Origin: Azospira sp. I13
GTDB lineage: Bacteria; Pseudomonadota; Gammaproteobacteria; Burkholderiales; Rhodocyclaceae
NCBI RefSeq assembly: GCF_003112695.1
Contig: NZ_BFBP01000006.1
Span: forward strand, 1-64,000
DNA length: 64,000 nt
Direction of reading: 5' to 3'
Part shown: piece by piece, positions 56,395-64,000 of the stretch
How the letters are laid out: every line of letters begins with the position of its first letter
Position numbering within the stretch: the stretch's first letter is position 1
Program-made: the position numbers and the translations under genes
The notes under the pieces: generated by a model
What the model was told of the DNA's origin: nothing
Seen by the model: only the letters and a program-made list of their open reading frames with translations
The model's database searches: none

Positions 56395-56766
56395 TCAACA
56401 GCCGACCTTGCGCTTGGGCAGGTCGGGGGTGAACACGTTGGTCCAGGTGTCCTGCCAGAACTTGGCGGCATTCTGGGCGGCGGTCAGGCCGAACAGGGCC
56501 ATGCGACCCTGGTGGCGCCACACCCAGCTGACCTGGGAGGTGCTATTGCTGTAGGGCTGGCGCACGGTGCTGCCGGCGCGGGCCTCCACCAGATCGAGAA
56601 AGCGCTCGATGCTGTGGCGGTGGAATTCAGCAGTCTTCGGGGAACCCTCGGTGTAGCCACAGGCGCTCTTCGCTTCTTCAACGGCACGTTCCCACAGCTT
56701 AAGGGCCATGGTGTCGGTAATGCCGGCCTTGCGGGCAATCCAGGGCAGAATCTTCGGGCTGTTCAT
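56395..56766 (-). CDS. Small conserved-looking protein, unknown
   Basis: A 123-residue, mostly helical, basic protein with a Trp-rich C-terminal part (VSWVWRHQG, KFWQDTWTNVF). No family is recognised. The ATG at 56766 has AAGGAAA upstream. It is convergent with recG, and a 7-base-loop stem (56357-56379) lies between them. The coding composition and good ribosome site support a real gene. Confidence 0.6.
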   Translation of the reverse strand: MNSPKILPWIARKAGITDTMALKLWERAVEEAKSACGYTEGSPKTAEFHRHSIERFLDLVEARAGSTVRQPYSNSTSQVSWVWRHQGRMALFGLTAAQNAAKFWQDTWTNVFTPDLPKRKVGC

Positions 56767-57026
56767 ACTGTTTCCTTTCATACTTGGCGGTAACCAATGT
56801 CAGTGCGCCTTTGGCCTTGTGGGCACGGCGACTCGTTTTTGCTGCATTGCAATATGGATTATATCCTGACTGCCGGAATGAACACCTAGGGGTTTCACGT
56901 ACCGGCTTATAACTATGATGCTGCTACGCAACAAAAGTTCGCGGCTGGTAGCAGGGCTATAATCCGCCCCTGGCCTCTTATCGGCCGCCCCGCCCCAACC
57001 TTTACGGTCTTCCGCCCGCCCCTGCC

Positions 57027-59234
57027 ATGTCCGACCTGCTCGCCAATCTCAATCCCGAACAACTCCAGGCCGTCACCCTGCCGGCCCAGCACGGCCTCAT
57101 CCTGGCCGGCGCCGGTTCGGGCAAGACCCGGGTGCTGACCACCCGCATCGCCTGGCTCGTATCCACCGGCCAGGTAGGGCCCCACGGTATTCTGGCGGTG
57201 ACCTTCACCAACAAGGCGGCCAAGGAAATGCTGGCCCGGCTCTCGGCCATGCTGCCCATCAACACCCGGGGCATGTGGATCGGCACCTTCCACGGCCTGT
57301 GCAACCGGCTACTGCGGGCCCACCACAAGGAAGCGGGCCTGCCCACCCTGTTCCAGATCCTGGATAGTGCCGACCAGCTCTCCGCCATCAAGCGCCTGCT
57401 GAAGAACCTCAATGTGGACGACGAGAAGTTCCCGCCCCGGGAGTTGATGCACTTCATCAACGCCCATAAGGATCAAGGCGTACGCCCCACCCAGGCCGAG
57501 GTCTGGGACGACTACACCCGCCGCCGCGTCGAGCTGTGGGCCGAATACGAAGCCCAGTGCCAGCGCGAAGGGGTGGTGGATTTTGCCGAGCTGCTGTTGC
57601 GCTCCTACGAGCTGCTTTGCCGTAACGAGCCCCTGCGCCGCCACTACCAGGAACGCTTCCGCCACATCCTGGTGGACGAGTTCCAGGACACCAACCGCCT
57701 GCAATACGCCTGGCTGAAGCTGCTGGCGGCCCACGACGGCACGCCCGGCGCCCCCCAGGGGGCTGCGGTCTTCGCCGTGGGCGACGATGACCAGTCGATC
57801 TACGCCTTCCGCGGCGCCGAGGTAGGCAACATGCGGGATTTCGAGCGGGAATTCCAGGTACAGAACGTCATCCGCCTGGAGCAGAACTACCGCTCCCACG
57901 GCAACATCCTCAATGCCGCCAACGCCCTCATCAAGAACAACCAGGGTCGCCTGGGCAAGAATCTGTGGACCGACCAGGGTGCCGGCGAGCCGATCCGCCT
58001 GTTCGAGGGCTTTTCCGATCTGGACGAAGCCCGCTGGATCGTGGACGAGGCCCGGGAGCTGATCCGGGACGGCATTTCCCGCAACCAGATCGCCTTCCTC
58101 TACCGCTCCAACGCCCAGTCCCGGGTGCTGGAGCACGAACTGTTCACCAAGGGCGTTCCCTACAAGGTGTACGGCGGCCTGCGCTTCTTCGAGCGGCAGG
58201 AAATCAAGCACGCCCTGGCCTACCTGCGCCTGCTGGCCAATCCGGACGACGACACCGCCTTCCTGCGGGTGGTGAACTTTCCCACCCGGGGCATCGGCGC
58301 CCGCAGCCTGGAAAACCTGCAAGAGGCGGCCCACCGTTCCAATTCCCCCCTCTACAACGCCGCCGCCAGCCTCACCGGCAAGGCCGGCACCAGCGTCGGC
58401 GCTTTTATCCGCCTGATCGAAGACCTGCGCCGGGAGACGGAAAACCTGCCCCTGCCCGAGGTGGTGGAGCACGTCATCGAAAAGAGCGGCCTGCGCCAGC
58501 ATTACCTGGGCGAAAAGGAAGGCCAGGAGCGGCTGGAGAACCTGGACGAACTGATCAACGCCGCCGCCTCCTTCATCTCCGAGGACGGTGCCCTGCCTGC
58601 CCCTGATCCGGCAGCGCCGGACTTGCCGCCGCCTTCCCACCTGGCCTCCTTTCTCGCCCACGCCTCCCTGGAGGCCGGCGACCACCAGGCCGGTGAAGGC
58701 CAGGAGGCGGTGCAGCTGATGACGGTGCACGCCGCCAAGGGCCTGGAATTCGACGTGGTCTTCATCTCCGGCCTGGAGCAGGGTCTCTTCCCCCACGAAA
58801 ACTCCGTCATGGAGAAATCCGGCGAAGAGGAAGAGCGGCGCCTGATGTATGTGGCCATCACCCGGGCCCGCCAGCGGCTCTATCTCTCCCACGCCCAGAC
58901 CCGCATGCTGCACGGCCAGACCCGTTACTGCGTGGCCTCCGCCTTCCTCGACGAACTGCCCCAGGAGCTGCTGCTCAAGCTCAACGTCCGGGCCAAGAGT
59001 TACGACAGCGGCAGCAGCTACAGCGCCCCCCGAGCCGCCACACCGGCATCTGCCTACGAGGCTCCGTCCACCGGTGGCCTGCGCGTGGGGCAAAGCGTCA
59101 GCCACGCCAAGTTTGGCCAGGGGGTCATCGTCTCGGCCGAAGGCCGGGGTGCCGATGCCCGAGTACAGGTCAATTTCGGTGCCGCCGGAATGAAGTGGCT
59201 GTCCCTGGAATTCGCCAAGCTCACCCCGCTGTAA
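57027..59234 (+). CDS. uvrD: DNA helicase II UvrD
   Basis: A superfamily 1 3'-5' helicase for nucleotide excision and mismatch repair. The 735-residue protein has Walker A AGAGSGKT, motif II DEFQDTNRLQ, the QSIYAFRGA motif, the GLEFDVVFISGLEQGLFP region and a C-terminal Tudor-like RNA-polymerase-binding domain (about 685-735). That C-terminal domain favours UvrD over Rep. A TATAAT at 56958-56963 may be its -10. Confidence 0.96.
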   Translation: MSDLLANLNPEQLQAVTLPAQHGLILAGAGSGKTRVLTTRIAWLVSTGQVGPHGILAVTFTNKAAKEMLARLSAMLPINTRGMWIGTFHGLCNRLLRAHHKEAGLPTLFQILDSADQLSAIKRLLKNLNVDDEKFPPRELMHFINAHKDQGVRPTQAEVWDDYTRRRVELWAEYEAQCQREGVVDFAELLLRSYELLCRNEPLRRHYQERFRHILVDEFQDTNRLQYAWLKLLAAHDGTPGAPQGAAVFAVGDDDQSIYAFRGAEVGNMRDFEREFQVQNVIRLEQNYRSHGNILNAANALIKNNQGRLGKNLWTDQGAGEPIRLFEGFSDLDEARWIVDEARELIRDGISRNQIAFLYRSNAQSRVLEHELFTKGVPYKVYGGLRFFERQEIKHALAYLRLLANPDDDTAFLRVVNFPTRGIGARSLENLQEAAHRSNSPLYNAAASLTGKAGTSVGAFIRLIEDLRRETENLPLPEVVEHVIEKSGLRQHYLGEKEGQERLENLDELINAAASFISEDGALPAPDPAAPDLPPPSHLASFLAHASLEAGDHQAGEGQEAVQLMTVHAAKGLEFDVVFISGLEQGLFPHENSVMEKSGEEEERRLMYVAITRARQRLYLSHAQTRMLHGQTRYCVASAFLDELPQELLLKLNVRAKSYDSGSSYSAPRAATPASAYEAPSTGGLRVGQSVSHAKFGQGVIVSAEGRGADARVQVNFGAAGMKWLSLEFAKLTPL

Positions 59235-59241
59235 CAAGGTG

Positions 59242-59291
59242 TTTCCGCCCTTCCTTCCGGGCGGAAAAACCGTTAGCCTGCTAGGCTTTTC
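59242..59291 (+). terminator. Terminator region after uvrD
   Basis: The first stem, TTTCCGCCC/GGGCGGAAA with an 8-base loop, is followed by a small stem, AGCC/GGCT, ending in TTTT. Together they make a plausible intrinsic terminator just before the RND operon. Confidence 0.65.
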
Positions 59292-59339
59292 CGCCGCCCT
59301 GCGCCGGGGCGGGGGCCCATCTGCCAGGGAGCACCTTTC

Positions 59340-60494
59340 GTGAAGTCCAAGCCCATCGCCATCGCCCTGGGAGCCGTCCTGCTGGGCGGCGCCCTGGTCT
59401 ACAGCCTCCTGCCGCGCAAGGATGCCGGCGACGGCAAGGGCGCCAAGCCGGTGCCGGTGAAGGTGGCCCAGGCGGTCAGCGCCGACATGCCGGTGACCCT
59501 GTCGGTCATCGGCCGGGCCGAAGCCTATGAATCCGTAACCCTCAAGGCCCGGGTGGACGCCCAGGTGCTGGCCGTGCCGTTTGTCGAAGGCCAGCGGGTG
59601 AAGAAGGGTGAAGTGCTGGTGCGCCTGGACCCGGCCACCTTCGCCGCCCAGTTGCGCCAGGCGGAAGCCGCCCAGGCCCGGGATCAGGCCCAACTGGCCA
59701 AGGCCCGCCTGGATGTGCAGCGTTACCAGGAGCTGCGCACCAAGGGTTTCATTTCCGAAGAAAAGCTCAACGAGGTGAAGGCCAATGCCGACGCCCTCGC
59801 CGCCACCGTGCAGGCCGGCGGCGCGGCCGCCGAACTGGCCCGCCTGCAGCATTCCTTCACCACCGTCACCGCCCCCTTCGCCGGCGTAGTGGGGGCCAAG
59901 CAGGTGCACCCCGGCGCCCTGGTGAAAAACAACGACACGGTGCTGGCGGTGGTGAACCGGGTGCGTCCCCTGCACATCACCTTCACCGTCCCCGAAAAAT
60001 ACCTGCCGCGCCTCAAGGAATCCCTGGCCGGCGCCGGCCTCCAGGCCGAAATCACGGTACCCGGCAGCAACGCCCCGGCGATGCAGGGGCCGGTACGCTT
60101 TGTAGACAATGCGGTGGATGCTTCCACTGGCACCATCCAGCTCAAGGCTGTGCTGGAAAATGAACAGGAAGCCCTGACCCCGGGCCAATTCGTCAATGTC
60201 AGCCTGGTGCTGCAAACCCTGGCCGGCGCCGTGGTGGTGCCGGCGGAAGCCATTCAGCAGGGCCAGGAGGGCAGCTTCATCTACGTCGTCCAGGCGGACA
60301 AGAGCGTGCAGCCCAAGGCCGTCACGGTAGCGGCCAGCCAGGGCCGCCGAGTGGCGGTGAGCGGCGGCGTTGCCGCCGGCGACACGGTGGTCACCGACGG
60401 CCAGCTGCGCCTCACCCCCGGGACCAAGATCGAAGCCGCGGCCGAAGCAACGACGCCGGCCCCCGCAGCCGCCCCGACTGCCGCCAAGGGCTGA
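59340..60494 (+). CDS. RND efflux periplasmic adaptor (membrane fusion) protein
   Basis: The periplasmic bridge of a tripartite RND pump (384 residues). An N-terminal hydrophobic segment (about 4-22) anchors or exports it. Lipoyl-like (VLKARVDAQVLAVPFVEGQ region and FTTVTAPFAGVVGAKQ), hairpin, beta-barrel and membrane-proximal domains follow. It is paired with the permease 4 nt downstream. No outer-membrane channel gene follows, so the pump likely borrows a TolC-type channel. Confidence 0.92.
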   Translation: MKSKPIAIALGAVLLGGALVYSLLPRKDAGDGKGAKPVPVKVAQAVSADMPVTLSVIGRAEAYESVTLKARVDAQVLAVPFVEGQRVKKGEVLVRLDPATFAAQLRQAEAAQARDQAQLAKARLDVQRYQELRTKGFISEEKLNEVKANADALAATVQAGGAAAELARLQHSFTTVTAPFAGVVGAKQVHPGALVKNNDTVLAVVNRVRPLHITFTVPEKYLPRLKESLAGAGLQAEITVPGSNAPAMQGPVRFVDNAVDASTGTIQLKAVLENEQEALTPGQFVNVSLVLQTLAGAVVVPAEAIQQGQEGSFIYVVQADKSVQPKAVTVAASQGRRVAVSGGVAAGDTVVTDGQLRLTPGTKIEAAAEATTPAPAAAPTAAKG

Positions 60495-60498
60495 CGCC

Positions 60499-63400
60499 AT
60501 GCAACTGCCCGAGCTTTGTATCCGCCGGCCGGTGATGACCACCCTGCTGATGGTGGCCTTCCTGCTGTTCGGCATCATGGCCTACCGGGGCCTGCCGGTC
60601 TCCGAACTGCCCAATGTGGATTTCCCCACCATTTCCGTATCAGCCTCCCTCCCCGGGGCGGCGCCGGAAACCATGGCGGCCGCCGTGGCCACGCCCCTGG
60701 AGGGCCAGTTCTCGACCATCGCCGGTCTGGACTCGATGACCTCCACCAGCGCCCAGGGGGCCAGCACCATCACCCTGCAGTTCTCCCTGGATCGGGACAT
60801 CGACGCCGCCGCCCAGGACGTGCAATCCGCCATTGCCGCCGCCCAGCGCAAGCTGCCGGCGGACATGCCGACGCCGCCCTCCTTCCGCAAGGTGAACCCG
60901 GCGGATTCCCCCATCTTCTACATCGCCCTGCATTCGCCGACCCTGCCCCTGTCCACGGTCAACGAATACGCCGAGACCCAGCTGGCCCAGCGTCTCTCCA
61001 CCATCGCCGGAGTGGCCCAGGTGCAGGTCTATGGCTCCCAGAAGTACGCCGTGCGCATCCAGGCCGACCCGGACCAGCTGGCCTCCCGCGGCATCGGCCT
61101 GGACGAGTTGCAGGCAGCCATCAAGGGCGCCAACGTCAACCAGCCCACGGGCACCATGGATGGCCCGCGCCAAAGCTTCGCCATCAAGGCCAACGGCCAG
61201 CTGGAGAATGCCCTGGCCTACCGCCCCATCACCGTGGCCTACCGGGACGGCCGGCCGGTGCGCCTGGATGAAGTGGCCACCGCCATCGACTCGGTGGAAA
61301 ACAACAAGATCGCCAGCTGGTATGTGGACAAGCGGGCCATGGTGCTGGCCATCCAGCGCCAGCCCGGAGCCAACACGGTGGCCACGGTGGATGCCATCAA
61401 GAAGGTGCTGCCGGCCTTCCAGGCCAAGCTGCCGGCGGCCATCCACATGGACATCATGTATGACCGCAGCGTCTCCATCCGGGAATCCATCGAGGACGTG
61501 CAATTCACCCTGATCCTCTCCGGCGTGCTGGTGATCCTGGTGATCCTGCTTTTCCTGCGCAACCTGTCGGCCACGGTGATTCCCAGCCTGGCCCTGCCCA
61601 TTTCCGTGGTCGGCACCTTTGCCGTCATGTACGTGCTGGGCTACAGCCTGGACAACCTTTCCCTGCTGGCCCTGACCCTCTCCGTGGGCTTCGTCGTGGA
61701 CGACGCCATCGTCATGCTGGAGAACATCGTGCGTCACGTGGAGGCCGGGGAGCCGCCCTTCCAGGCCGCCATCAAGGGGGCGCGGGAGATCGGCTTCACC
61801 ATCATCTCCATGACCATCTCCCTGATCGCCGTGTTCATTCCGGTGCTCTTCATGGGGGGCATCGTCGGCCGCCTGCTGCATGAGTTCGCCGTTACCATCT
61901 GCGCCGCCATCCTGGTCTCCGGCATCGTCTCCCTGACCCTGACGCCGATGCTGTGCAGCCGCTACGTGCGCCACAGCGAACCCAACGAGCACAACCGCAT
62001 CTATCAGGCCTTTGAGCGTTTCTTCGACAACCTGCTGGCAGGCTACCGGCGCTCCCTGGAATGGGCCATGGCCCGGCCCCGGGCCATCCTGGCCAGTTTC
62101 TTCGCCACCCTGGCCGCTACCGTGGGCCTGTTCATGGTGGTGCCCAAGGACTTCTTGCCCAGCTCCGACACCGGCCAGATCATCGCCTTCACCGAAGGCG
62201 CCCAGGACGCCTCCTTCGCCGCCATGGTGCAGCACCAGCGGCAGGTGGCGGAAATCGTGCAGGCCAATCCCAACATCAAGGGTTTCATGTCCTCCGTCGG
62301 CGCCGGCGGCGCCCGGCCCACGGCCAACACCGGCACCCTCTTCATCCACCTCAAGCCCCGGGAAGAGCGGGATGCCAGCCCCGACCAGATCATCCAGCAA
62401 CTACGGCCCCAGCTGGCCAAGGTGCCGGGCATCAAGGTCTATCTGCAAAACCCGCCGGCCATCCGCATCGGCGGCCAGGTGACGGCGGCCCAGTACCAAT
62501 ACACTCTGCAGGATTCGGATCTCAACGAACTGTACGACTGGACCAACGTGCTGCTGGGCAAGATCCGCCAGCTGCCCGGCTTCGTGGATGTCACCAGCAA
62601 CCTCAACAACCTCAGCCCGACCCTGACCCTGGAAGTGGACCGGGACAAACTGGGCACCCTGGGACTCACCTTCGGCCAGGTGGAGGATGCCCTGCAGAGC
62701 GCCTTCAGCTCCCGGCAGATTTCCACCATCTACGGCTCCACCGCCCAGTATCAGGTAATCCTTGAACTGCAACCCCAGTACCAGGCCGATCCAGGGGCCC
62801 TGGCCCGGGTCTACGTGCGGGCCACCGGCGGCAAGCTGGTACCCCTGGATACGGTGGTCAAGGTCGCCCGCAAGACCCAGGTGCTGACGGTGAACCACCA
62901 GGGTCAGCTGCCCTCGGTGACCATCTCCTTCAACCTGCAGCCCGGCGTTTCCCTCGGCGACGCGGTGGACCGGGTGAAGGCCCTGGAACGGGAAATGAAC
63001 CTGCCCGTCTCCCTCACCACCAGCCTGCAGGGCACGGCCCAGGCCTTCCAGTCCTCGTTGCAGGGCCTCGGCATCCTGCTGCTGATCGCCGTGCTGGTGG
63101 TGTATCTGGTGCTGGGCATTCTCTACGAGAGCTTCATCCACCCCCTGACCATTCTCTCCGGCCTGCCTTCGGCGGGCCTGGGGGCGCTACTGACCCTGTG
63201 GCTGTTCAAGGTAGACCTGAGCCTCTATGCCTTCGTCGGCATCATCATGCTGGTGGGCATCGTCAAGAAAAACGCCATTATGATGATTGACTTTGCCCTG
63301 GAGAAGCAGCGGGGCGAGGGCGTGGCGGCCCGGGAGGCCATCTTCCAGGCCTGCCTGATCCGTTTCCGGCCCATCATGATGACTACCCTGGCCGCCCTGG

Positions 63401-63603
63401 TGGGCACCCTGCCCATCGCCCTGGGCATTGGCGCCGGCGCCGAGGTGCGGCGCCCCCTGGGCCTGGCGGTGGTGGGGGGGCTGATGCTGTCCCAGATCCT
63501 CACCCTCTACCTGACCCCGGTGGTCTATCTCTACCTCAACCGTTTCACCCGGGAAGAGCGCCTGCCCGACGAGGAAAGCGCCGTATCGGGCACCGGGCAC
63601 TGA
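60499..63603 (+). CDS. RND efflux transporter, HAE1 family permease
   Basis: A proton-driven inner-membrane pump of 1034 residues with 12 transmembrane helices and two large periplasmic loops. The proton relay motif VGFVVDDAIVMLENI lies in helix 4, and a second-half GIVKKNAIMMIDFAL region is present. This is the MdtB/AcrB-like (HAE1) branch, exporting hydrophobic compounds; the exact substrates are unknown. No regulator gene lies beside it. Confidence 0.94.
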   Translation: MQLPELCIRRPVMTTLLMVAFLLFGIMAYRGLPVSELPNVDFPTISVSASLPGAAPETMAAAVATPLEGQFSTIAGLDSMTSTSAQGASTITLQFSLDRDIDAAAQDVQSAIAAAQRKLPADMPTPPSFRKVNPADSPIFYIALHSPTLPLSTVNEYAETQLAQRLSTIAGVAQVQVYGSQKYAVRIQADPDQLASRGIGLDELQAAIKGANVNQPTGTMDGPRQSFAIKANGQLENALAYRPITVAYRDGRPVRLDEVATAIDSVENNKIASWYVDKRAMVLAIQRQPGANTVATVDAIKKVLPAFQAKLPAAIHMDIMYDRSVSIRESIEDVQFTLILSGVLVILVILLFLRNLSATVIPSLALPISVVGTFAVMYVLGYSLDNLSLLALTLSVGFVVDDAIVMLENIVRHVEAGEPPFQAAIKGAREIGFTIISMTISLIAVFIPVLFMGGIVGRLLHEFAVTICAAILVSGIVSLTLTPMLCSRYVRHSEPNEHNRIYQAFERFFDNLLAGYRRSLEWAMARPRAILASFFATLAATVGLFMVVPKDFLPSSDTGQIIAFTEGAQDASFAAMVQHQRQVAEIVQANPNIKGFMSSVGAGGARPTANTGTLFIHLKPREERDASPDQIIQQLRPQLAKVPGIKVYLQNPPAIRIGGQVTAAQYQYTLQDSDLNELYDWTNVLLGKIRQLPGFVDVTSNLNNLSPTLTLEVDRDKLGTLGLTFGQVEDALQSAFSSRQISTIYGSTAQYQVILELQPQYQADPGALARVYVRATGGKLVPLDTVVKVARKTQVLTVNHQGQLPSVTISFNLQPGVSLGDAVDRVKALEREMNLPVSLTTSLQGTAQAFQSSLQGLGILLLIAVLVVYLVLGILYESFIHPLTILSGLPSAGLGALLTLWLFKVDLSLYAFVGIIMLVGIVKKNAIMMIDFALEKQRGEGVAAREAIFQACLIRFRPIMMTTLAALVGTLPIALGIGAGAEVRRPLGLAVVGGLMLSQILTLYLTPVVYLYLNRFTREERLPDEESAVSGTGH

Positions 63604-63706
63604 TTCCGGGGGAGCGCCCTGGCGCGCCCTCGGACAACGCCGGCAACGCAGGCAACGCAGGCAGCGGGCCGGAATGGCTCAGGTCAGGGCTCAGGTCAGC
63701 GGCGGC
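63604..63706. repeat. Short imperfect tandem repeats after the RND permease
   Basis: The spacer holds GGCAACGCA copies (around 63640-63664) and two GGCTCAGGTCA copies (around 63676-63697) between convergent genes. They lie between stop codons of opposite strands and have no evident function. Confidence 0.6.
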
Positions 63707-64000
63707 TCAGCGATCCAGCAGACCGTTGAAAAAGTAATGCTCCACCCGGGCCGTCATCAGGGCCACGATGGCGCCTTCGTCCAGACGGTTGAAGCGTTCC
63801 AGCAGGGGCGGGGCCACGGTGGCAAAGGTGGCGGCGAGGGTCGGATCGAAATGGCTGCCGGCATCCTTGGCGATGATGGCCAGGGCCTTTTCCAGGGGCA
63901 TGGGCTCCTTGTAGGGCCGCCGCGAGGTCAGGGCATCGAAGACGTCGGCCAGGGCGAAGATGCGGGCATTGAGGGGAATTGCCTCCCCCTTGAGGCCTTG
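63707..64000 (-). CDS. HD-GYP domain protein, 3' part only
   Basis: The last 97 codons of a gene whose start lies outside the window. The visible stretch, with ALADVFDALTSRRPYKEPM and the helical DAGSHFDPTLA that follows, is the C-terminal part of an HD-GYP phosphodiesterase, an enzyme that degrades c-di-GMP. The catalytic HD and GYP motifs would lie further upstream. The frame is open to the window edge. It is convergent with the RND operon. Confidence 0.85.
   Translation of the reverse strand, partial: QGLKGEAIPLNARIFALADVFDALTSRRPYKEPMPLEKALAIIAKDAGSHFDPTLAATFATVAPPLLERFNRLDEGAIVALMTARVEHYFFNGLLDR

Noticed and set aside
57309-60578. 1089-codon open frame on the minus strand across uvrD and the RND adaptor
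   Set aside because: It is the complement of two well-supported genes, with low-complexity composition and no recognisable motifs. Similar antisense frames at 9438-11795, 22694-24205 and 42933-45470 were rejected for the same reason.

Overview
The window is a 64 kb stretch of a GC-rich betaproteobacterial chromosome, most likely a member of the Rhodocyclales (Azospira/Dechloromonas-like). The evidence is the gene order (phoH-ybeY-corC-lnt-glyQ-glyS-gmhB-plsC; leuS-lptE-holA; rplM-rpsI; pilB-pilC-pilD), the ubiquinone genes (coq7, ubiA, ubiD), Gram-negative envelope genes (lptE, lnt, an RND pump) and frequent GTG/TTG starts. No phage, plasmid origin, CRISPR array or intact insertion sequence is visible. 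The genus is an inference.

Layout. 1-370: AT-rich control region with two strong sigma70-type promoters pointing left out of the window (probably an rRNA or similar operon leader). 371-4447: an M23 peptidase, a minus-strand unit (coiled-coil membrane protein, bactofilin, erpA) and rplM-rpsI with a clear promoter and terminator. 4564-4719: an apparent unannotated small RNA gene with repeated anti-Shine-Dalgarno motifs. 4994-10310: an OsmC-like protein, the minus-strand unit rppH-CBS protein-CNP1-like-coq7, then proS and a lytic transglycosylase. 10371-22316: DEAD-box helicase, MFS permease, TauE/SafE with a divergent LysR regulator, ubiA-ubiD, a sensorless kinase paired with a receiver-TPR protein, ffh and a YpjD/CcsA-like protein. 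22484-26312: pilBCD.

26336-27718 is the one clearly accessory stretch. It has lower GC, mostly non-coding DNA, an orphan gene of an unnamed family, remnants resembling a tRNA end and an IS end, three look-alike terminator hairpins and tRNA-Met(CAT). 27905-41084: a cNMP-binding protein, a secreted protein with a possible leaderless mRNA, miaB-phoH-ybeY-corC-lnt, glyQS-gmhB-plsC-metalloprotease-gloA, a CheY-like receiver and an FmdE-like protein. 41309-51188: FecR-SPOR protein, leuS-lptE-holA, a Cys-rich small protein, proA, a chalcone-isomerase-like secreted protein, ogt-xerD and a YbaK deacylase. 51246-64000: a second member of the unnamed family, folB, plsY, ridA-recG, uvrD, an RND efflux pair and the 3' part of an HD-GYP gene.

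Most genes are housekeeping: translation and tRNA modification (proS, glyQS, leuS, miaB, rpsI, rplM, ybeY, YbaK), membrane and envelope biogenesis (lptE, lnt, plsC, plsY, gmhB, M23, SLT), DNA repair and recombination (recG, uvrD, ogt, xerD, holA), ubiquinone synthesis, and type IV pilus assembly. The best candidates for undescribed biology are the CCUCC-rich small RNA at 4564-4684, the uncharacterised paralogue pair at 26698-27249 and 51246-51884, and the decayed tRNA-associated segment between them.
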